A stretch of 64,000 nucleotides of DNA, from assembly GCF_029227915.1 (NCBI RefSeq), contig NC_079884.1, positions 8,990,001 through 9,054,000 on the forward strand, given 5' to 3'. This document shows positions 34,967 to 47,200 of this stretch, piece by piece. Below the pieces are notes generated by a model. It was not told where the DNA came from. It ran no database searches and saw only the letters and a program-made list of their open reading frames with translations. The translations under genes and the position numbers were made by a program. This DNA comes from Hydractinia symbiolongicarpus. Taxonomy: Eukaryota; Cnidaria; Hydrozoa; Anthoathecata; Hydractiniidae. Position 1 is the first letter of the stretch, and each line of letters begins with the position of its first letter.

Positions 34967-36574
34967 TTACTTCTTTTTGTACTTAAATGTTTTCAGAGGG
35001 TCATCACTACGTTTTTTCTTGGCTTTCTCATGCAAAGGAATATTTCTTTTACGTTTCCGTCTTGGTTTCAGCATCACATGTTTCAACGTTTCGGGCACCA
35101 AGTATTCAGGAACATTCTTCATATGTGGTTGTTGATCAAGAGGTGCAGAAACTTTATCATGTCGCAACACTTTTAAATCTTTTGGATTATCTTCAAAATA
35201 TGTTTTCAACTTTGCTGAGTTGAAAATTTGTCCCTTAATTTCTTTTAATCGTGCATCTTTGACTTTAAGCTTTGTAATACTATTATATGCATCATTTACT
35301 CGATACCGCAATCCTTCAATTTCGTCAACTTTAAAATTATAAGGTTTTAAAAGGACTTGATCAGATGATTTTTCAGTGTTTAATCGTTTTTCAATATTAA
35401 GAAGAAATTTTTGTTCTTCTTTACTTGCAACAAAAGAAAGCGCTGTTCCTGTATTACCTGCTCGTGCAGTCCTTCCAACTCTGTGTATATATGCATCAGA
35501 CGTTGTTGGAAAGTCAAAATTAAGGACATTATCCACATCTTGAAAATCAATCCCTCTAGAGACGTTATACTCTTTATCTGCTTTTTTGGCTTTCTTCTTT
35601 GTTTTGTCTTTCACAATTTCTGAATTCTCTGTTTCTATAACTGTTGCTTCATCTGTCGCAATCACAATATCATACACACCCCTATTAAATTCGTCGACGA
35701 TATGAACTCGTGAACTTTGTGGTAACTCTGAATTGAGGACACATGTGCGTATATAAAATTGTTCAAAAAACAACTTTAATCGATAACTTTTATCAATAGA
35801 ATTTACAAATATGAGTGTTTTCCCCCGGATTAAATTTAATTTAAACAAGGCATAGGCCAACAAAAATTTATCGCTAGCTTCACACTTGACCATAAATTGA
35901 GAAAGTTTGTTATTCTCAACAGACTCTTGACCTTCAATTTTTAATATAGTTGGATTATGAAGTACTAAACGTTTTAAATTATCAACATCCTTACTAATAG
36001 TTGCAGACAGAAGCACTGCTTGATATATTTTTGGTAAATGTGTAACAAGTGCTGTCAAATCGTTCTCATAACCATATGAAAACATCAAATCTGCTTCATC
36101 AACTACTAAAAAGTCCATACTACTCTTAATATTGATAGATTGATGGGCTATGTGAGCTAACAATTTGCTGGGTGTGCTGATAAGAATATTTGCTGTTCCA
36201 AGCATGGACGATACATTTGGTACGGAAGGATTTCCTATATCAATTACAACAACTTCTTTGGAACAATAGGCTGTCAATTCTAGAGCGTTTCTGTATGCTT
36301 GCTTGCATAACTCTTTCGATGGGACTAACACTAGACTTACATATTGTTTCTCCTTCTTTCTTTTCTGTATCAACGTTTTTTGAATAATGGGAACGAGATA
36401 GGCCCCTGTCTTCCCAGATCCAGTGCTTGCACGAACAATAACATCTTTTCCTTCCAATGAAAGCGGTATTGTCTTGTTTTGTACAGGCGTAGGATTTGAC
36501 CAGCCAAGCTTAGATATAGCTTTAAGCAATCTGGCATCAATATCAAAAGCAGAAAAGGAAGAAGGTTCGGCCAT
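34967..36574 (-). CDS. DDX56: DDX56/Dbp9 DEAD-box RNA helicase, intronless
   Basis: This single-exon ORF encodes an ATP-dependent RNA helicase of the DDX56/Dbp9 group, which acts in the nucleolus in large-subunit ribosome assembly. Motifs in order: Q-motif region GWSNPTPVQ, Walker A ASTGSGKT, PSKEL (motif Ia), STPSKLL (Ib), DEAD in VVDEADLMF, SAT in LLSATI, IFVNS (IV), SRGIDF (V) and HRVGRTARAG (VI). The basic C-terminal tail (RRKRKR, KKKR) fits a nucleolar protein. The frame is open up to an ATG at 36667, but the internal ATG at 36574 is preferred. It has a good context (AAAATGG), lies directly before the FSAFDIDARL helicase start, and gives 535 residues, close to the human protein. The family normally has many introns in vertebrates; here there are none. 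Confidence 0.95.
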   Translation of the reverse strand: MAEPSSFSAFDIDARLLKAISKLGWSNPTPVQNKTIPLSLEGKDVIVRASTGSGKTGAYLVPIIQKTLIQKRKKEKQYVSLVLVPSKELCKQAYRNALELTAYCSKEVVVIDIGNPSVPNVSSMLGTANILISTPSKLLAHIAHQSINIKSSMDFLVVDEADLMFSYGYENDLTALVTHLPKIYQAVLLSATISKDVDNLKRLVLHNPTILKIEGQESVENNKLSQFMVKCEASDKFLLAYALFKLNLIRGKTLIFVNSIDKSYRLKLFFEQFYIRTCVLNSELPQSSRVHIVDEFNRGVYDIVIATDEATVIETENSEIVKDKTKKKAKKADKEYNVSRGIDFQDVDNVLNFDFPTTSDAYIHRVGRTARAGNTGTALSFVASKEEQKFLLNIEKRLNTEKSSDQVLLKPYNFKVDEIEGLRYRVNDAYNSITKLKVKDARLKEIKGQIFNSAKLKTYFEDNPKDLKVLRHDKVSAPLDQQPHMKNVPEYLVPETLKHVMLKPRRKRKRNIPLHEKAKKKRSDDPLKTFKYKKK

Positions 36575-36658
36575 TTTTACCTTCACGTGCGCGAACCTTC
36601 TTTTCCGTTTCAAAAAAGTATGTGTGCGGGGAAATATGTACCGGGTGATTGGGTTTGA

Positions 36659-36666
36659 TGACGTCA
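36659..36666. promoter_or_regulatory. CRE-type octamer TGACGTCA upstream of DDX56
   Basis: A perfect palindromic CREB/ATF consensus lies 85 bases upstream of the preferred DDX56 start codon. Two other perfect copies lie in the same intergenic neighbourhood (32569 and 33038). A regulatory role is inferred from position only. Confidence 0.45.
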
Positions 36667-36839
36667 CTATTTTAATTTTTTGTTTTTTAAGAGATATTTT
36701 CTAATTGTGACAGAGAGTTTATATGTTACAGATTTTTATTATTTTATATTATCTATACTACGAAGTTAAGCATTTGTAACATATGATGTGTAAAAAACAA
36801 TTTTTTTTACATATTTCTTATATTCCAATTTTCTTGTGT

Positions 36840-36911
36840 GGCTCAATGGTCTAGTGGTATGATTCTCGCTTTGGGTGCGAGAGGCCCCGGGTTCAAATCC
36901 CGGTTGAGCCC
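36840..36911 (+). tRNA. tRNA-Pro (anticodon UGG)
   Basis: The acceptor stem GGCTCAA pairs with TTGAGCC, with C as discriminator base. The D arm contains GGTCTAGTGGTATGA. The anticodon stem CTCGC/GCGAG encloses TTTGGGT, giving TGG. The T arm CCGGG/CCCGG encloses TTCAAAT. The A box (TGGTCTAGTGG) and B box (GGTTCAAATCC) are intact, and a T-run follows at 36916-36921 as a Pol III stop. There is no intron. It lies 0.27 kb upstream of the DDX56 start, on the opposite strand. Confidence 0.97.
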
Positions 36912-38246
36912 AAAGTTTTTTCTATTTTTTTAAAAAAATTTTTTTTACAAAAACGATTTACCTGTACTGAAAGCTCAGTCTGGTGTTAACAACAGACTGT
37001 TTCCTATGTTTTTGTTAAACCGAAATTCCTCCAGTTGTTTTTTCTTTGGAAAAAAAGCATTGTACCTACATGATGTGCGACATTGTTTTACTGATCGCGC
37101 TGTCTGGAGTAACATTTATTTTTTATAAACTTTCACTGACATAATTTTACCTGTACTCCTGTCTTAGACTGCTCCACCTGAATGTGTGGCACAGTTTTCG
37201 GTTCTTATTAATTGCAACACAAAGGGGCAAAATTAGATAAAAAACTTTTTGAGTATACACGAAGCTCCGAAAAGGGTCACCTAAAAACTATTTTTCACAC
37301 CAAAACACACTTCTCTCTCATCAAAAAATCATGTAACAAGCACAAAAATATGCGAGATGAAAAAAGGAGAGACGGTAAATTTTACGGGAATTAATTTTCG
37401 CGAATTCGTGATTTTTTGTTAATTTCGCTAAAATTAGTTGCCGCGAAAAAAAGATTAACGAATTCCCTAAAATTAATTCCAGCAAAGACGGTCTATTGAG
37501 CCTAAAGTTCCTGACAATTGTACTGACACACCAAAGAAATTGTTGATAGTCTTGACATTTTAATAATTCCTGACAGACACCCCGAATAGAAGGTGAAGGT
37601 GTTATTCAGGACGGACGTAACCATGCGGTTCATGCCCCGCAATCTTTTGCCGGCAACATTAGCATGGCAACGATTTTTTAGATATAACACGACAAAAAAA
37701 CGAAGAGAATTGACGATCTGGAATTCATTTTGATAATCTCTATAAAACATTTAATTTATTTTAATCTAATATTTATTTACAAAGCGTAAATTTCGAAAAA
37801 TAAAAAAAAATCCTGCGTTAGAAAATTTATCATATTTTACTGTCCCAAAAATTTCAGGTTTTTTCAGGAATGCTACAAGCCTGTGCATAGAAAAAGCCCT
37901 GGAGACGAAGTTATTGAAGTCAACGATTTTAATTTTGTGTTCAGTTCACTATTTTAAACCTCCGCGTAAAAATCTTTATTTTGAGAATAATGCGGAGAAA
38001 AACTCTTCACAGAAAAAATCATTAAGGCATTTTTTAACTCGTCATTTTGCTATACTTGCGCTGGTAACTATGCAAATCTTAAAACTATGTAAATTTGAAA
38101 AATTTTGTATTTGAGTTTTCATAAAAAAAGAAAACATGACATGTAGAAAGAAACAATAAACTGTCTATCGCAACCACTTAAATTTAAAGTTAGCTATTTT
38201 CCATGTCATAAGTATGAAAATATATATAGCTAAAGTTGTAAAATGC
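36912..38246. other. Intergenic, with a MITE-like inverted repeat
   Basis: At 37380-37485 AATTAATTTTCGCGAATTCG and its rough inverse AACGAATTCCCTAAAATTAATTCC suggest a short palindromic MITE, with a similar zone at 34540-34640. Nothing else was recognised. The 3' UTR of the BLTP3 gene probably reaches into the right end. Confidence 0.45.
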
Positions 38247-41200
38247 TTATAGAAAATCTGCTCTATGTTTACTTAACGATAGCGAGCGAACTCGATTCTG
38301 TAGATCATCATTTTCGCGATTGGACCACATCAGCTCCTGTTGAAGTTTATCGATTACTTTTAGCAGTGATTCTCTTTCAGAATGTAATCCATTCACTTTG
38401 GCGTTGACAACCTTTAAATCTTCCAACAAACGCCCGTTCTCGCCGATCAGGGCATCAACTTGTTGGTTGATCGATTCGGCAATTAACGTGCTGTTAACGC
38501 TAGCACTATGGACCCGTTGACTTATCGAGACGTCTGCTTGATCTGAGAAACCAGGTATTGTCTCGGTGTCTTTATTTGCTTGTTTGACGGAAATAACACC
38601 GTGTGAATCTCGCAATACTTGTAATTCGTCGATAAGTACTTGCATAGGCGGCAGCTTAATTGCTGACTTGTACCGACGTGGTTTATCGTCGTAAAGTAAA
38701 ATATCTGACCGGCTAATATTCACAACAAACGGCATTGTGGGTAGCACAAATTCATCTTCTGCAAACTCGGTAAGATTGTCCACAGTTGACATTAACAAAG
38801 CAGCCGCTAAGGAAGTTACTCGAATATCTGCAAAACCTAACTCGCCGCCATCTTTCGCGAGTTTTTCAGCACGTGGTCCAGTAATCAATCGCAATTTAAG
38901 CATCGCATTGCCAGTTAGTGGATCCATATTGACAGTTTGTTTTTCCTTTAGGTTTTCTGATAAGACTATCCCACGGGGATCAAGGACTTTACCATACTTT
39001 AAATTACCAAGTTCGTTCAACACTAAAGTTTCTGCAGCAAACTTCACCACTGAGTCTCCAGCTTGACTTTGTATTCCAATGGTGATCAACCCAGCTTTAA
39101 TACGAAGTACTGAAACCAACTGATTTTCCGGATTGGGAATTAAATTTGCACCCATCAAAGAGTTACCCACCTGAATACCAACGTCTGATACCTCTTTAAG
39201 TGTAGGGTCATACTCAGGATTAGAGAGAAACTTGGTCGAACCATCTAGTGATCCCGATATTTCACAGGCATGATTTTGCAGTGAAGACGTATAAGGCAAT
39301 ACAGCTAAATGATTTTTTGATATCGTACTTTCTTCCAGCCTTATCAAATCCTGCTTTAAATCGGGTTTGCAATTAACATCGGACACAGCCAGATTCCCTG
39401 TTGGTGTGATTGGTTTGGCGGGAGATAATCTTCGTAGCGGTAGATCATGCTCAGTTGAGATATTAATATTTTTTTCCGTTTTGTCATATTCAATGCGATC
39501 TGGTAGGCTGAATGTTTGTATTGGATCGATGCCGATGCAGGGAAACAACACAATATCAACAACAACATTTGGTATTGATACATTTATAACGATGCTTTCT
39601 TCTGGTTTGTTTACGTGTTCTACGTCGACCAACTGATTTAAACTTAACTTGCGTTCATTTTCACATAGTTCATTATCTAATCCAATTCTCTCCACCACCG
39701 AGGCTACATCCTCACTTAATCGGATCAAAAATAACATTTGAAAGTGATCTAACTGGATTTGTACTGTCTTTTTAATACTGAGTAACATTGCAATGGATGC
39801 TTTCTCTGAAGAGAAGTGTTCATCGTCATTAACGAAATCATTTATAACCGGTTTTTCCATTTCCCCGGGAATTTCATCCGTTACAGTATCGTAGGCAGGT
39901 GGTAAAGAAGCGATGCTGGAAGATAGGCTGCCACCAGCCGCACTGTAACCGATAGGAGTGTATGGAGGAGGAGGGTCTTGGTCGCGATCACAGCCAGGGT
40001 TAAAAATATGTAGACTGTTAGTTTCGCATCTATCGCTGTGATAATTTGACAGTAAATCTCCATCGGAGTGGCTAATTCGTATATTGTTCGTATCAACCTT
40101 GTCAGCGGTACTTGTGATGTCGTCGTAAAACTTCGATTTGTTTTGCTTCTTATGAAAAAATTTTCCTCTAACAGCCGTATGACGTGGGCTTCTCAATCCT
40201 GATTCGCTACATTCACTGGTGTCGCTACCGCTTTGACGTGGAGAATACACAGAGTTATTAGGCCCAATTTTGCGTTGCGATCTCGGACTAAAATTTCCTG
40301 TATTTGCTTCATAGACAATTTCCATTTTATTCAATTTAATATCCTCAGCATCGCCGGACTCTGTCGCTACCTCCACCATCTCAGCGCTTGAAGAACTTGA
40401 TGGTGTTTCAGTATGGTCTTTCTCACCAAAGAAATAGGGTACACTTTGACATATCCATAACCGGAGGGGAAAAGCATCAGCGAAGGGGACCGGCCTACAT
40501 GCTGCTTTTCCTATACCAAGAAATTCGATCCACATTTGATCACACCAAACGCACCAAATTTGATGTGGTAAATTGTTATCGCGCTTTAAACGATCATAAA
40601 GACCTTTGTCTCGTTTAGTCAAATTTTGTAACTGGTGATAGTTAATACTATAGTCATTTAACCAAGCTGAGTTTGAAAATGGTGATAAGTCTGATTCTTC
40701 GTTGGGAAAACAAGACATATCTGCATATTGCCGGCAACCGATAAAACCTTGTAAATCGTTCAAAATGTCAGCCTGACAGGACCTTCCGCCAACTCGACAA
40801 TTTGAGATAACTGCTTGAGATATTTGTAACTGCATTTTTGTCGGTCGTTCATCACCATGAGGAAGATTGGGGTCGTTTTCAAATGGTAACACCACCTGAA
40901 TAAAAATACAATCGTTTCGAATAAACATTTCTTATACACAATTATCTTAACAAGCAACATTATATGTTTGGTTCACCCTAAATGTTGTTTTGGCAAACAG
41001 ACGAATTTGTTGATTACACACAATAACCCACGTCAAAGCAAACTTAAAAATACTTTTACATTCCAATAAAAAGTTTATAAATACGATAATGTCCAGGTTT
41101 TAAAAATGAAAGAATTAGATGCATCCTTTTTATTCAGCCATCATATAAGCAAGCTACATGTTGTATTTCCGTACCTTTGGCATCAAAGCCTCGACTCGAA

Positions 41201-44200
41201 TGTTTATATGCTCTACAAATCCGACTTCACGTGACATAAACTCTTTCGTCCAATCCTAAAGAAACAAACAAAATAACAATAACAACATACATTTAAAGAA
41301 AGCCTGTTATGAGTAGGGTGTCCACTCTATTGCAGGGTCTACAGGTCCTGATTTTATTGATCGTGTGGACATAATATAATGTAAAACATGGCGTACCAAT
41401 CCTGTGATGACACTTTGAGCAAATCGATTCATCCACACACAAGTCAATGGATCAAAAATAAGTTGAATTGGATTCACTTGCAAGTATACGTTTGGAGCAG
41501 GTACTAAATAATAAAAGTATGGATTGACGATCACCCAACGATAGTTAACAAATTTTAATCAAAATCACCTTTTTAAAAAGGCTGATGATACTCAAAGGAA
41601 GGTTAGAAATGTGTTTTTATACAAGAATAAACGTTATAGTGAGTCACGCGACACAAAAATGAAATGAAATTTTAACTTTCCTTGACACACAACAATTGGT
41701 TTTAATGTCTTTTTTAAAATGGTAACCCTACCTGCCAGAGTCTCGTCTTCTGTGTAATAATACGTTGTGTGATCAATGTGTAACGCCGACATTTCTTTCG
41801 GCAGGAAAAGAGACTCCTTCTCAGAGGATAAAAAAGGTTTAGGTTCTAATGTCCGTGATGTTGTAACTTGCATTATATCAAAGTCTTGACAATTCACAAC
41901 AAAACAACTTTCATACATCACATATCGTCTTTGCTTTTTGATATTCTAAAAATAGAATCACACTCGTTAACACGCTTTTTGAGCAGCCTATGGAATAGTT
42001 TTTAGAGTAACTTTTCAAGTAGTTTATTGCGTACAGTCATTATACTACAAGAAGTATCTATTACAGCCTTTGTAATTTAAATTTTTAAATCCGCAATATT
42101 TCGTCGACTTGAAATGCCATTTACCTGACTGCTTCCTAATATGATGGCAATTGTCCAGGTCTTGCATGAATTAGAAAAACGCTTGAATGACTGGTGTCAA
42201 AAAAAAATCATTTATTTAAAAACCTGTCTTAATAAGGAAGCAGTGTTTCTTTTCGGCGCCCAGTGCTTTCCTTCAGTTTCTTGAAAATTATTCATTAACT
42301 GTGTGGCCCACCTCTTTCTGTTGTAACTAACTTCGTCATCGGATTTGACTGCAGTTCTTTTCGTTCCAACCACGTGATATGGACAGTGATCCAATGAGAT
42401 GTTCACCAAACAAATTTGAAGAGCAGCACCAGGTTCATCGTAGCCGTAATTTTTACCCTTATGTGCACCATTTTGTTTTGGCTGGTTGCCATCCAATGCA
42501 CTGTCATCACACAAATGCAAGTCTATGCGTTGTGTTCGTAAATGAATTGAAGTTTCCAGTAAATCATATGCGGAGAAGACTTGGTTATGACTAGCACTAT
42601 AGGTGCTACTGCTTGCTGCAGCAAGAGAAGGGTTCGTCTCGTCTGGTTTTTGTTGTAATGTTGCACTCTGATGAGCAATGGGTAAAAACTTTCGTCTCAG
42701 CTTGATTAAATAGTGTATAAAACTTGATAGTTTAAGAATCTGGGAACGAGTTAACACCCAAAGTATGTCATCTAATGAAACAATTAACTTAGATGCTATC
42801 ATTGAACAGTCAGACATTTTTTTCTTAATGACTAATCGTATTGCACTGTTGTTGGTGATCAGACGAAGTGGTGTGGAAGGGATTTCTTTAGACTAAACAT
42901 AAAATACCGATGTGTAACATCAGAAAAATACTTGTTAGATTCAGTGTATATATATTGTAACAAAACTTTCTATTTAAGTCCTAACAGAAAAGAAAATTTC
43001 TCTCCATAAGTTTTTTCTCATAACGCACCTTATTGTGTTTAGCCATGATGGTTAAGAATACTTTCAAGAGTTTTACATTTGTCCAAATTAAAATTATCAG
43101 TTCCTTCAAGAATTAAGAAAAAACTTTTGACTGAATAGATTTCGAGCAAAATGCTTTTGATGATGGACGATGAACAAAGATAATAAAGCAATTTTTCTTC
43201 TGTTTTTATCATTTGTCAAATTCGATAACACAGGCCTAATTTATAAAAAATGTAAACCAAATTATATTTATGCACAATTTTTGTGGTGATACACTCATGC
43301 TTCGTTTTAGAACTTTGTTTTCAGTCTCATGCTTATAAACTTTAATCTTACAATATATAATCATGCAACATTCCCTCATACACATATTTGTCAACTTTAT
43401 TTTTAAAAAAATATTTTTTCAATAGAAAAAAGGGTTACCAACCTCAGCTTTGTATGCTGCGTCAGCATTTACTCTCATTGTACCCCATCTTATCTCCTTA
43501 AAATTCAACACTTCATCACGCTCATCATCTTTTATTCTTGTTTGACGCAAATTGTTGCTTTGCTTCCAATCTGGCGTTGTACTCTGTACTATAATGCGTG
43601 AAATGCTTACAGAAGCTTTGAAACCAAGTGATTTGAATGAAACCAAAAGAGTGTTGATCGAAACATACATTCCATCTACAACTTTTTCAGAGAAGCCATA
43701 CTTTGTTGGTTTGCTATGCAGGAAAAAAATACGAGCTACAAATTTTCATAAACTAAACATAAATTTAACATTATATATTTTGTAAATGAACACAAACATA
43801 TAAGTGCAAGTACCAGATAACTAAGAAAGGATAAGTCAGTTGAAGAATTGTGCCAAAACACTTACGCATTTGCTTTTGCACCAAACACAGGCAAGTTGGC
43901 AGACTTCTCTCTGGCAGTTTCAGATGCAACAATCTCCACATCAACACAATCCAAAATCTATCATAACAGAAAAAACGTTCAGTCTACAAGCACAATAATA
44001 CATCTTCATTTACAAGAGATGACATAAATTTAAAGTATAGTATGATCTCTTATAAAATATATATCTTCTGTATGGCTAAAATACCCAGAGAAAAAAGAAA
44101 ATAACTTCAAATACTTCTTTCTTTATTCCAGGCAACCAACATTAGATATTCACTTAATCCATTTACAAATGTTCAAATTGGTGTTGATCAGCCTCTGGTT

Positions 44201-47200
44201 ATTGTATAATCTATTGATTATTTAAAAACACAACTTACCAATCGAATTGGATCTGATTTCAAACTTGTCCAAGGCACCTGTTTATAAACACACATATTCG
44301 TATTACAATTTCCACATTAATTAATATTTTCTGGGTTGGGAATAAATATGATCTGTCAAAACGTTTTTGCCCATGAAGTTTACGTTGAACAAAATGCTTT
44401 GTTATTTACGCTCCCGAAGATCCGGTTTTGATGATTGAGAACAAAATACAGATAATGAATTTTGGCATTAAGTTTCATACCTTTGCGTTTTGATAGTTTG
44501 AAAATAAAATACGGTGTTGTTAAGTTATATACGATCGCGTTTCATTGTTTAAACAAAATTTGTTGCTACTATATTTTGCGTGTCTCTGTCGAACACTGGT
44601 TGTAATTTTGTTGTTTGGATCAAATGTTTTTCATGCAAAATTTCTTTTGGAATTTTTGCAAGGATTTCATTTCATGAAAAATTAAGCTGCCCAAGAAAGC
44701 TTGTAAAATATGCTTTATTTTAATTCAAAACAATATTTTTTATCATTTAAACTAAAAATACCTGTTATTTAGATTGCATAAGTGATTTTTTGCATATATA
44801 AATTTATATTAAATTTTGCATATATAAATTAAGTGACTTTAAGAAAAAGAAGGAGACACATACCTTTGCAGATATTCGATTGCATACAACTTTTGTTAGT
44901 TGCAACCATGGCGGAAATTCAAGAATATCAGATAAAACCGTTTCATCCAACTCTAAGTTTGTCAATTCTCCCTCTCCTTTGAAAAATTTCAAACTGAGAG
45001 AACTTGGATCAAGATTTTTTGCAAACCTAAAATGTAGAGGATTTATGAAAGTAGGATATCAAAAGCATTTGGGAGGTGGTTTAACAGAGTTTATTGTTTT
45101 GTTTTAATATAACATATATACCTCGGAAAGGCATGTGATTTGGAATTAAGTGGTAGTGGTACAGCATTTTTGTAATTTATACTGTATATTATGCGCTCTG
45201 TGTTTTGCTGTGTATTGCAACTTAAAGGAGAAGAGAATGACACTGTGGCACAGCTGTTAAATAAAAGTTCAGAATGCAATTGTTGATTTTAAAGACCAGA
45301 TTGACTTGGTCTGCCCCATGAAAAGTCCCTACTATTTTACATCTATGTTGTGAAAAGGAATTCAGAACATGAAAAATATTATTGTTGGTGATATTTTTTA
45401 AAGGGAACCCAAGGTATAAAATGATGTTGGACTTATATTATAGAGCTTAAAAAGTTAGCTAACAAGTCTTTTTAAATTTTTTAAAAATCTCTTTTCGTTC
45501 TCAAGATATTCACATTTAAAGAATTTCAGATTTAATTATGCTGCATGAATTATGATGTCATATTTCAGTAAGTTTAAAAGAAGGATATAAAATGCTATTA
45601 CTACTATGGTACGTAAAATATTCTTGGTTGTCTTGAATTAATTATCTTATTTTTGATGTTTACTGGTAAAGTACTATATCTAAAACCTACTTATTTTCAC
45701 CCTATACAACCTTCTGTAATCTGTAAATATGTTGCTAAAAATATAATAAATATTAGTTGTGAAATATAGTTTTTTCTTTGTTATTATAGTAGTTATCTAA
45801 GTAGATTTTAGAATTTAGAAGTCTATATTTTTTCTCTTGTTTTAAATTTATATATTTTGTGGCTGCAAAAAAGTATTTTTTTGTTTGCCTCTGCTGCACC
45901 TAAAAAAGCAATATGTTTTTAGTTGCCTGAATTTTAAAGCATCTTTTTACTCATGAAAAGCATCGTTGTTTTTTGTATCCTGATGGTCAAACATCAAAAA
46001 ATTTATGTCATTGTTTTTGCTGTCGTAAAATTGTGGATTGTGAATAAAAAACAACAACAAAAAATCACGTTGGCATTTTTTTTCACCTGAAAACATTTGA
46101 ATTAGAAAAGCTGTCACATTGTATATAGTCTAATTAGTAAGGGTTTAAAGCAAGATTCACAGGACTGGCAGGACTGGCAGTCACAAACAATGAGCAACAA
46201 TTGTAAAGTTCACCAGATCAAATTTTTATCCTTAGGTCTTGTATTTTTGTTGTTTAGTGTTGTTTGTTGGTTTTAAATAACTTTACTGTCCCTTATTACA
46301 AAATGAATGCAAGAATAGAAATTAAAAAAATATGGCCAACTGATACATAGCCTGGTGAATTTACGAGTCTTTGGAGGGGTGGATAGCTCTTTCAATAGGC
46401 GGATATGGTGGCGTAAGACAGACAAAGAAAAATCATGTTACGCAGTAACAAAAAAAACTGGCACCATAGTAAAATGCTGTATGCTTGTAAAGCATTTTCC
46501 GTATCATTATAAATGAGATGCAAAAAAAGTTCTGTAAATGTGCGCACATCTTTATAGGTAATAAAAAAGGACCACATAAAGAAAATTGACATTTCCTTTA
46601 ATTCGCAGATTTAAGAAATAAATGATCTAGAAAGGGGTGGAATTGGTTTTTCTTAACTATCATTTTCTTTTTCACAATGCAACTCATCTAAGGTTTTTTT
46701 TAAATCTCAGGCCTCTTTGGCACTCAACGAGGGTGCTGACTCACCAAAAGTGCCTTATATGTGAGGGCGACTGTGGGCGTTTTTTCAAGGTTTTCGTCCG
46801 TAACTACCCGAAACGCCCAAAATGCAAAATTTTCTCCTCCACTAGCAGTACGGAATCTTTTCCCGATCCTGTTACTCCACCCCGATCAGGGTAAATCACC
46901 CGGTCAAGTGAGTACGCAACCACCCTATCGGGAGAGACTAACCTGAATCGGGGGAACATTTTTCTTTCTTAAAATTACTTTTAAAAAGGGCAAGCAGCTG
47001 GCCTTAAGGGCAATACAAATCTTGTTTACATTAAATCATAAACTTATTTTTGCCAATTTACCGATTAAAAAAAATATAAACTGTGCCATTCCGATGCTAT
47101 TGAAAACTTCCTAAGTTCGATTAACTACACGGTGCATATTTTCAGTCCAGATCACACATTTTGAGGCTCTGAAGCTTGTTTTCATTGTCTTATAGACATG

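Noticed and set aside
36575-36667. Upstream ATG (36667) as the DDX56 start
   Set aside because: It adds 31 unrelated basic residues, overlaps the CRE octamer, and the ATG at 36574 has better context and fits the family length.
40896-40928. Extension of the last BLTP3 exon to an in-frame ATG at 40928
   Set aside because: A clear acceptor (TTTTTATTCAG) at 40896 joins this exon in phase to the exon at 41175-41255; the ATG is in the intron.
45290-45760. Repeat shared with 24.6-24.9 kb
   Set aside because: Only short AT-rich stretches match by eye; not enough to define an element.
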